DNA of 64,000 bases from Paenibacillus validus NBRC 15382 (GTDB lineage Bacteria > Bacillota > Bacilli > Paenibacillales > NBRC-103111), in contig NZ_BIMH01000006.1 of assembly GCF_004000985.1 (NCBI RefSeq), forward strand, positions 1 to 64,000, in the 5' to 3' direction. The position numbers were made by a program, and so were the translations under genes. The notes beneath the pieces are model-generated. The model had not been told where the DNA came from, ran no database searches, and saw only the letters and a program-made list of their open reading frames with translations. Shown piece by piece: positions 59,023 to 64,000 of this stretch; within the stretch, counting starts at the first letter, position 1; every line of letters starts with the position of its first letter.

Positions 59023-60105
59023 ATGAAAAAGAAAAAATGGATCATCGCCATCGCCACCGTGCTTGTCCTCGGGGTGACAGGTTTATTGTTCTGGCAAAGC
59101 CGACCGGCCGACAAATCGAAGCAGACGGCGATGCAAACGACGAATGCGCTTAAATTCAAAGTGACCCGCGAAGATTTGGCCAGCAGCGTCGAGGTCAAAG
59201 GCAAATCATCGTATCAGCAGGAAACGTACATCAATGCCCCCTTCGCCGCCGATGTCAAATCGTGGAATGTGAAGGAAGGCCAACAGGTGAAAAAGGGCGA
59301 CCTGCTCTTCCAGCTCGTCGATACGGACCTGCGCAATGAAATCGCCGAGCTTCAGGCGTCCGCCCGCAAGCAGGAGCTCGATATCCGTTTGGGTGAATTT
59401 CAAGCGACGATAGGAAGCGGCGACGCTTCGACGGGCATTTCCGAAGCCGACGCCAAGCAGCGCTTCGCGCAGAACGAAAGCCGCAAAATCCAAGAGGAAA
59501 TCAACCGGTTAAATCTGGAGCATGGACGAACGCAGTTAACCGAGAAGATCGAGAAGCTTAAGTCTTCGCAGTTTACCGCGCCGGAAGACGGCATTTTCTT
59601 ATTCGATAGCACGAAGGAACCGAAGTCCGTGAAAGAAAGCGAGCGGATCGGCAAAATCGTCGATCTGTCGAAGCTCCAGCTCATCTGTATGGTCGGCGAG
59701 TTCGATCTGTTCCGGCTTAGCGAAGGATTGCCCGTAGAGGTGCGCGTCGACGCCTTGAAGGGGCTGAAGCTGCAGGGCAAAGTCGAACGGCTGTCCAAAT
59801 TCGCCAAAAGCGCCTCGGACGCGTCCGGGAGTGCCGCTCAGTTCGAGGTCGTCATTTCGCTCGAACCGAACGAGCGGCTTATCGCGGGTCTGAGCTTGAC
59901 CGCCTCCATTCAAACCGATAAGAAAACCGGCGTATTGGTCATCCCGACCTTGTCCGTACAGCGGGAGAAAGACGAATATTATGTGATGATGGAAACGGCA
60001 CAAGGCGAACTCGAGCGCAGAACCGTCAAAATCGGCGTGGAAACGCCGGAGAAAACGGAAATTGTCAGCGGCCTTCAGGAAGGCGACACCGTCGTCATTC
60101 CGTAA
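59023..60105 (+). CDS. Efflux adaptor protein (HlyD/MacA/YknX type)
   Basis: A 360-residue membrane-fusion-type adaptor. A signal anchor (5-25) precedes a lipoyl-like half (SSYQQETYINAPFAADVKSWNVKEGQQVKKGDLLFQL), an alpha-hairpin (about 105-180), the second lipoyl half (FTAPEDGIFLFD) and a beta-barrel plus membrane-proximal domain (210-360). It links the MacB-like permease to the substrate outside the membrane. There is no adjacent two-component system, although the direct repeats upstream of the operon predict one. Confidence 0.9.
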   Translation: MKKKKWIIAIATVLVLGVTGLLFWQSRPADKSKQTAMQTTNALKFKVTREDLASSVEVKGKSSYQQETYINAPFAADVKSWNVKEGQQVKKGDLLFQLVDTDLRNEIAELQASARKQELDIRLGEFQATIGSGDASTGISEADAKQRFAQNESRKIQEEINRLNLEHGRTQLTEKIEKLKSSQFTAPEDGIFLFDSTKEPKSVKESERIGKIVDLSKLQLICMVGEFDLFRLSEGLPVEVRVDALKGLKLQGKVERLSKFAKSASDASGSAAQFEVVISLEPNERLIAGLSLTASIQTDKKTGVLVIPTLSVQREKDEYYVMMETAQGELERRTVKIGVETPEKTEIVSGLQEGDTVVIP

Positions 60106-60121
60106 AAAGGCTGAACGGCGG

Positions 60122-60150
60122 TTGTTATTTCTTTAGTCTCCCGGTATAAT
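60122..60150 (+). promoter_or_regulatory. Promoter of the nitroreductase gene
   Basis: TTGTTA (60122-60127) and TATAAT (60145-60150), 17-base spacer. Confidence 0.7.
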
Positions 60151-60160
60151 GAGTGTAGCT

Positions 60161-60179
60161 TTTAGCACCAAGTACTAAA
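60161..60179. promoter_or_regulatory. Operator palindrome downstream of the nitroreductase -10
   Basis: TTTAGCACCAAGTACTAAA, with an 8-3-8 symmetry and one mismatch, placed at about +4 to +22. The position fits a repressor of the MarR/DUF24 type that senses quinones or electrophiles, which often controls nitroreductases. Confidence 0.55.
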
Positions 60180-60222
60180 TTTGTGGTGCTTGTCTGTTAA
60201 ACACGAAAGAGGATGATGAAAG

Positions 60223-60891
60223 ATGACTGAAGCGACCCGTGTGCTTGCCTATGAAGATTTCAAGGAAATTTTGTTAGACCGTCGAAGCGTCCGCAAATAC
60301 TCGGACGAACCGGTTTCCGTTGAAGATATTAAGGAGCTGATCGATTGCGCGCGGTATGCTCCAAGCGATACGAACTCGCAAACGTGGGAATTCATTGCCG
60401 TCACGAACCGCAACAAAATCAAGGAGATCGAAGCTATCACATGGGAAGAGCTGCACAAGCGCGCCTCCGAGGCGGAGCAGCGCGGCCTGTCTAAGGAAGC
60501 CCGGCTGCTGACCAAGTCGTTCGGACCTTACGCCACGGCCTTCTCCGACGCTCCCGTGCTCATCGTGTGTCTCGCGACTCCTTACCAATCCAAATTCCGC
60601 GAGCGCATCTTCGATCCGGTTCACTTAGTCCCGGACCATGTATGGGACGAAGAAGGCATCAAGAGCAGCTGCCTCGCTTCGCAAAACCTGATGCTTGCGG
60701 CTCACGCCCGCGGGCTGGCCACTTGTCCGATGACCGGTCCAGTGCTGCTCGCGCAAGACAGGCTCCGCACGTACCTGGACATCCGGCCCGAATGTCAAAT
60801 CAATATGGTTATCGCGCTCGGCCATCCGCTGGAGCGTCCGGCCCGGCTGCCCCGCAAGCCGGTGGACGATATTCTCCGTATCGTCGATTAA
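60223..60891 (+). CDS. Nitroreductase-family FMN oxidoreductase
   Basis: A 222-residue FMN-dependent NAD(P)H oxidoreductase. The N-terminal DRRSVRKYSDEPVSVEDIKELIDCARYAPSDTNSQTWEF holds the FMN phosphate contacts (RRSVRKY), and the C-terminal half has GIKSSCLASQNLMLAAHARGLATCPMTGP and INMVIALGHPLERPARLPRKPVDDIL. Family members reduce quinones, nitro compounds or flavins. A MarR/DUF24-like operator lies in its promoter region. AGAGGATGATG precedes the ATG. Confidence 0.9.
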   Translation: MTEATRVLAYEDFKEILLDRRSVRKYSDEPVSVEDIKELIDCARYAPSDTNSQTWEFIAVTNRNKIKEIEAITWEELHKRASEAEQRGLSKEARLLTKSFGPYATAFSDAPVLIVCLATPYQSKFRERIFDPVHLVPDHVWDEEGIKSSCLASQNLMLAAHARGLATCPMTGPVLLAQDRLRTYLDIRPECQINMVIALGHPLERPARLPRKPVDDILRIVD

Positions 60892-60965
60892 ACGATACGC
60901 GCTATTAACGCTGGTGCGCCTCGTTGCGCAGGATCTCCAGAAGTTCAAGGCCCGTCAGCCCATGA

Positions 60966-61008
60966 CAAAAACTCCCCCGCTCATCCTTGGATGTTCGGGG
61001 GAGTTTCT
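60966..61008. terminator. Bidirectional terminator
   Basis: AAACTCCCCC / GGGGGAGTTT with an 18-base loop between the nitroreductase gene and the YebC-like gene. Confidence 0.8.
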
Positions 61009-61029
61009 ATAACGCGATAACGCGAACCT

Positions 61030-61266
61030 TTAGCCGATCTTGGCCATTTCTTCCTCGTCCATTTCGTAATTCGAATAAACGTCCTGCACATCGTCCAGAT
61101 CGTCGAACGAGTCCATCATTTTGAGCAGCTTTTCGGCATTTTCGCCTTCTACCTTGATCGTGTTCTGCGGAATCCAGCTGACCGAGGCTTCGGCAAACTG
61201 CAGTCCCTGCGCCTCCAGCGCGGTCTTCACCTTCCCGAATTCATGCGGGTGCGTAAACTTGGGCAT
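61030..61266 (-). CDS. Stand-alone YebC/PmpR C-terminal domain
   Basis: A 78-residue protein corresponding to the last third of YebC-family proteins (usually about 240 residues): HEFGKVKTALEAQGLQFAEASVSWIP, EGENAEKLLKMMDSFDDLDDVQDVYSNYEM. The N-terminal DNA-binding part is absent, and the upstream 240 bases show no trace of it in any frame. It has its own ATG behind AGGGAGCG with TTAGGAT, and ends at a terminator. It may therefore be a real small protein rather than debris. The YebC C-terminal fold is a ferredoxin-like dimerisation unit in known structures. Confidence 0.75.
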   Translation of the reverse strand: MPKFTHPHEFGKVKTALEAQGLQFAEASVSWIPQNTIKVEGENAEKLLKMMDSFDDLDDVQDVYSNYEMDEEEMAKIG

Positions 61267-61364
61267 ATCCTAACGCTCCCTATCGCTCAAAATATCACAT
61301 TTATGTTTACACCAGCTGCCGCGGGTGGGTCAAAGATTTGTCCAGGTATCTATATACAAAAAAA

Positions 61365-61394
61365 CGGTTCCCGGAACCGAAGTTCCAAGAACCG
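61365..61394 (-). terminator. Terminator of the cold-shock protein gene
   Basis: On the minus strand CGGTTCTTGGAAC-TTCG-GTTCCGGGAACCG followed by TTTTTTT. Confidence 0.85.
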
Positions 61395-61455
61395 CCTGCA
61401 GGCTCTGATTTGTCTCATGATGCATACGGCAGAAGACAACTACCCAACGATATAT

Positions 61456-61492
61456 GTTATAAACCCGACTGTCGCAACAGCCCGGGCATCGT
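61456..61492 (-). other. Stem-loop in the csp 3' untranslated region
   Basis: CCCG-GG-CTGT-TGCG-ACAG-T-CGGG, directly after the csp stop codon and about 65 bases before the terminator. Its role is unknown. Confidence 0.45.
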
Positions 61493-61506
61493 AGTTAGTT
61501 TAAATC

Positions 61507-61704
61507 TTACAGCTTGATAACGTTAGCTGCTTGAGGACCGCGGTTGCCGGAAACGATTTCGAACTCAACCGATTGGCCTTCTTCCAACGTTTTAAAGCCA
61601 TCGCCTTGAATAGCCGAGAAGTGAACGAATACATCGTCTCCGCCCTCAACTTGGATAAAACCATAGCCTTTTTCTGCGTTAAACCATTTTACTGTACCTT
61701 TCAA
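61507..61704 (-). CDS. Cold-shock protein CspB/CspA type
   Basis: A 65-residue cold-shock domain protein acting as an RNA chaperone. It has RNP1 KGYGFI and RNP2 VFVHFSAI, plus [10 protein letters not shown] at the C-terminus, nearly identical in layout to B. subtilis CspB. The TTG start at 61704 follows AGGAGGT by nine bases. The promoter lies 47 bases upstream of the start, so the leader is shorter than in cold-induced csp genes with long leaders. Confidence 0.95.
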   Translation of the reverse strand: MKGTVKWFNAEKGYGFIQVEGGDDVFVHFSAIQGDGFKTLEEGQSVEFEIVSGNRGPQAANVIKL

Positions 61705-61750
61705 TGAAAACAACCTCCTAGATGTATCGCCATCAAGGGCGAATAATTCA

Positions 61751-61779
61751 ATTATACCACCAGTATGAGGATAAATCAA
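61751..61779 (-). promoter_or_regulatory. Promoter of the cold-shock gene
   Basis: TTGATT (61774-61779) and TATAAT (61751-61756) on the minus strand, 17-base spacer. Confidence 0.8.
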
Positions 61780-61790
61780 CTTGCTTCCTC

Positions 61791-62501
61791 TTATTCATAC
61801 GCCAATCTCAGCAGCTCATTGGAGCCCGGAATGAACGGCAGCGACGACTCCGGCAGCGAGGCTTGAATCCCTTGCCGGCCCAGCGCTTCCGACAGCCGCT
61901 CAAGCAGCGGATAACGATCCCACCCCAGCGTAATCACCGGGTAAATCCGTACTTCGCCGCCTCGCCGGCAAACGCGCATCAGCTCTTGAAGCGCCGCGAG
62001 ATGGAAGTCAAAGTCGAATTGCTCGTGATACAGAAATAAAAAATGGCTGACCAGCACCAGCGAAAACTCGCCGCTTTCGAATGGCAGGCGCGGCAGCTTA
62101 GCCGGCACGTAACGGCCGTTCGACCGCTCCGCTTCGTAGTGCGCGGCAAATCGTTCGAGCGACGCCTCGCGATTGGAACGATGGCGATCCACATCGCCGT
62201 AATAGCTCCAGTCGAACTGCTCCGGAATTGCCGCCAGCTTCGCTGTGGAAGCTTCAATTTCCCGGACGCCGTTCGCGCGGATCGCTTCCGGCTCCAGCGC
62301 ATACAGCGGGTCTGCCGCCCGGGCATCGTAACCTCGGCCGCATGCTTCGGCCACGAACGATGAGGCCCCCGCCGCCACGTCCAACACCGCTCCGCTTTGC
62401 AGCAGCTCGGGTCTCAAGGCAAACATCCGTACATACTCGTCATAGGATCGGCACGTCATGGCTACGCCGATTTGTTCATACGCTTTCCGTTCTTTGCTCA
62501 T
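61791..62501 (-). CDS. SAM-dependent methyltransferase, class I
   Basis: A protein of 236 residues. The Rossmann-type SAM motif is [30 protein letters not shown] (about 38-67), and a catalytic-like region [23 protein letters not shown] lies near residue 145. The substrate is unknown. ATG 62501 is chosen for the upstream GAGGAG, and ATG 62531 ten codons earlier is an alternative without a good ribosome binding site. The stop is 11 bases from the csp promoter. Confidence 0.8.
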   Translation of the reverse strand: MSKERKAYEQIGVAMTCRSYDEYVRMFALRPELLQSGAVLDVAAGASSFVAEACGRGYDARAADPLYALEPEAIRANGVREIEASTAKLAAIPEQFDWSYYGDVDRHRSNREASLERFAAHYEAERSNGRYVPAKLPRLPFESGEFSLVLVSHFLFLYHEQFDFDFHLAALQELMRVCRRGGEVRIYPVITLGWDRYPLLERLSEALGRQGIQASLPESSLPFIPGSNELLRLAYE

Positions 62502-62731
62502 CTCCAAAGCACTCTCCTCGTCTCGACTCATCTTGATAGCTCTGGGCCTCCACCCGCCCTCCGGCCGATGCTGAAGCTTAGCAGGATATTACCACGGTTT
62601 GGAGTGGGACGCAATGCCGATTGTCCCGTATCCCGTACCGCCTTGATTTTCCGCGGCAGTTAAGGTATGATTCGCGAGTAGAGAGACTGGTTGTGTCCTT
62701 CATTATTATGTTGAAAAGAGGTTCCCCGCAC

Positions 62732-62965
62732 GTGATTAAAAAACATACGATTTACAAAACCGATAAATGGAATATGCTGACCGTGGAAGTGAACGGCAAA
62801 CAATTGATTTTACGTGAAATTTCCGACCAATGGGGCGAAGAATGCCATACGTTCCTCAGCCGTCCGGAGATGATGCACTGGGTCGGAGAGCGCTTTTCCA
62901 AAGAACGCTTTCAAGGCACGGAAGAAGAGCTTGAGCAAATTTGGGAAGCGTTTCGCCAAGTATAA
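62732..62965 (+). CDS. Small conserved protein of unknown function
   Basis: A 77-residue soluble protein (VIKKHTIYKTDKWNMLTVEV, NGKQLILREISDQWGEECHT, then an amphipathic C-terminal helix FQGTEEELEQIWEAFRQV). GTG 62732 follows AAAAGAGGTT. A TTG and ATG further upstream are in the same frame but have weaker signals. No family is recognised. The gene precedes the yybP-ykoY riboswitch. The gap 62502-62731 shows nothing further. Confidence 0.6.
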   Translation: MIKKHTIYKTDKWNMLTVEVNGKQLILREISDQWGEECHTFLSRPEMMHWVGERFSKERFQGTEEELEQIWEAFRQV

Positions 62966-62988
62966 AAGCCGATTTTGCATTTTCAGGC

Positions 62989-63018
62989 TTGACTTCTTGC
63001 TTGTTTGGCTTCTATAAT
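62989..63018 (+). promoter_or_regulatory. Promoter of the riboswitch-terC transcript
   Basis: TTGACT (62989-62994) and TATAAT (63013-63018) with an 18-base spacer. Confidence 0.75.
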
Positions 63019-63039
63019 TAAGATAATTACATAAGGATG

Positions 63040-63165
63040 TCCTCCAAAGGGGAGTAGCTGTCACAGTAAAGTCGTCAATTCGGGTTCTTGCGAGCCCCGG
63101 CTTTATTGGCAACGTCACGTTGTTAGCAAGACCTTTGCCTATTATGGGTAGAGGTCTTTTTTGTT
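63040..63165 (+). ncRNA. yybP-ykoY manganese riboswitch
   Basis: AAAGGGGAGTAGCTGTC at the 5' side and a GCAAGACCTTTGCC block at the 3' side are the conserved parts of the yybP-ykoY motif, joined by the paired arms. The class binds Mn(2+) and turns on Mn exporters by blocking the terminator that overlaps its 3' part. A TerC-family gene follows, as is common for this motif. Confidence 0.88.
63128..63164 (+). terminator. Expression-platform terminator of the riboswitch
   Basis: AAGACCT (63128-63134) and AGGTCTT (63152-63158) followed by TTTTT. It uses the 3' bases of the aptamer. Confidence 0.8.
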
Positions 63166-63247
63166 TGAAAAAAGTACCTGAACCAAACCAGGCACAGGAT
63201 CATTTTTATGTACACAATAATTATAAAAGAAAGAAGGAGTGAGGGAC

Positions 63248-64000
63248 ATGGAGTGGTTAACGCCATCATTTTTACTAGCGTTGTTGAACATTATACTCAT
63301 TGACCTCGTACTGGCAGGCGATAACGCGATCGTCATCGCGCTCGCAGCGCGCAACTTGCCGAAAGACAAGCAGAAGGGCGCCATCCTCTGGGGAACCGTC
63401 GGTGCGGTTGTCATTCGAATCGTCGCCACACTCGCCGTCGTCTGGCTGCTGGAGCTGCCTTATTTACTGCTCATCGGGGGACTCGTCCTAATCTGGATCG
63501 CTTACAAATTGCTCGTCGACCAGAAGGACCACGCCATTGAGGCTAAGCCAAGACTCGCGGACGCGATTCGCACGATCATCATCGCCGATGCGGCTATGGG
63601 CTTCGACAACGTCATCGCAGTTGCCGGCGCCGCACACGGCAGCTTCTCGCTGGTCATCCTCGGACTCATCATAAGCGTACCGATCATGGTATGGGGCAGC
63701 ACGCTGTTCATTAAGCTCGTCGACCGCTTCCCGATCATCATCTGGCTCGGTTCCGCCGTCCTTGCCTATACGGCAGCCAAGATGCTGACGGAGGATCGCT
63801 CCGTAGCCGGATACTTCCATGAAAATCCGGTTGTGAAATGGGCGATTGTCTTCCTGATCATCGTGGGCGTACTAGCCCTTGGCTACTTGAAGAAAAAATC
63901 CGGATCGGTCGTCTCGGTCAATGAGCATGGCGCGTTAACGATTCCGGTCGGTTTAGAGAAAGAAGCCGGCATCCAGCCGGACGACAATTTCACGGCAAGC
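63248..64000 (+). CDS. TerC-family membrane protein (YkoY type), partial
   Basis: A TerC-family multi-spanning protein that is cut by the end of the window after 251 codons without a stop. Signature segments are LIDLVLAGDNAIVIALAARNL near residue 17 and AAMGFDNVIAVAGAAHGSFS near 120, whose acidic residues in membrane spans are thought to bind metal. About seven spans are visible, then the start of a soluble C-terminal tail. With the Mn riboswitch upstream it is a probable manganese exporter or metallation factor. AAGGAGTGAGG precedes the ATG. Confidence 0.93.
   Translation, partial: MEWLTPSFLLALLNIILIDLVLAGDNAIVIALAARNLPKDKQKGAILWGTVGAVVIRIVATLAVVWLLELPYLLLIGGLVLIWIAYKLLVDQKDHAIEAKPRLADAIRTIIIADAAMGFDNVIAVAGAAHGSFSLVILGLIISVPIMVWGSTLFIKLVDRFPIIIWLGSAVLAYTAAKMLTEDRSVAGYFHENPVVKWAIVFLIIVGVLALGYLKKKSGSVVSVNEHGALTIPVGLEKEAGIQPDDNFTAS

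Noticed and set aside
60904-60964. Minus-strand stretch reading HGLTGLELLEILRNEAHQR before a stop
   Set aside because: It looks protein-like but is only about 20 codons, lies next to a terminator, and has no start codon or ribosome binding site; it could be a tiny gene remnant.

Overview
The window is a chromosomal segment of a low-to-moderate GC Firmicute, most probably a member of the Paenibacillaceae (Paenibacillus or a close genus). This rests on the mix of families seen: a copper-amine-oxidase N-terminal stalk domain, DUF4247, DUF4178, DUF3906, YitT, YugP, a YtpB-type terpene synthase, a B. subtilis-like Fer ferredoxin, CshA, RelQ, and strong AGGAGG-type ribosome binding sites with frequent GTG and TTG starts. 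No rRNA, tRNA, CRISPR array or prophage was found.

Layout. 1-7.2 kb: an rRNA methyltransferase cut by the window edge, a membrane thioredoxin, and a six-gene minus-strand run (pyrD, relQ, DUF309, then an ABC exporter with two ABC-2 permeases). 7.4-9.1 kb: an intact IS3/IS150-type insertion sequence with two orfs joined by a -1 frameshift site. 9.3-18 kb is an accessory stretch, partly AT-richer than its surroundings: a DUF2935 gene, a sulfonate uptake and desulfonation cluster (permease, ATPase, FAD oxidoreductase, ferredoxin, binding protein, HPr-like protein), and a LexA-controlled Y-family polymerase operon whose two flanking genes are paralogous. 18-26 kb: L,D-transpeptidase, HD-GYP protein, then a CHASE2 cyclase / FecR / NHL-repeat operon. 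26-36 kb: ferredoxin, DinB, citramalate synthase, thiol oxidoreductase, MFS, JAMM peptidase, and amtB with a GlnD-like nucleotidyltransferase and an exonuclease. 36-51 kb: MerR and YugP, LysR/tpx, transaldolase with a structured leader, CshA, DUF4178/DUF4247, YitT, TatA, MFS, glycoside hydrolase, Ung, decayed genes, peroxiredoxin. 51-64 kb: PfkA, YtpB, MatE-like and MFS exporters, a MacB-type tripartite efflux set, nitroreductase, a stand-alone YebC C-terminal domain, Csp, and a TerC protein behind a yybP-ykoY manganese riboswitch.

The most unusual item is the SOS operon at 15.7-17.9 kb. A UvrX-type polymerase is translationally coupled on both sides to two related small helical proteins, and the downstream one carries a YolD-like N-terminal head. 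Two other loci deserve attention as regulatory RNAs: the roughly 230-nt leader of the transaldolase gene and the attenuator-like leader of the sulfonate operon. Clear regulatory sites include a perfect LexA half-pair, a perfect GlnR/TnrA box inside the amtB leader, palindromes in the lysR-tpx gap, and an operator in the nitroreductase promoter. Signs of decay include a frameshifted FMN reductase remnant next to a DUF3906 gene interrupted by an amber codon.
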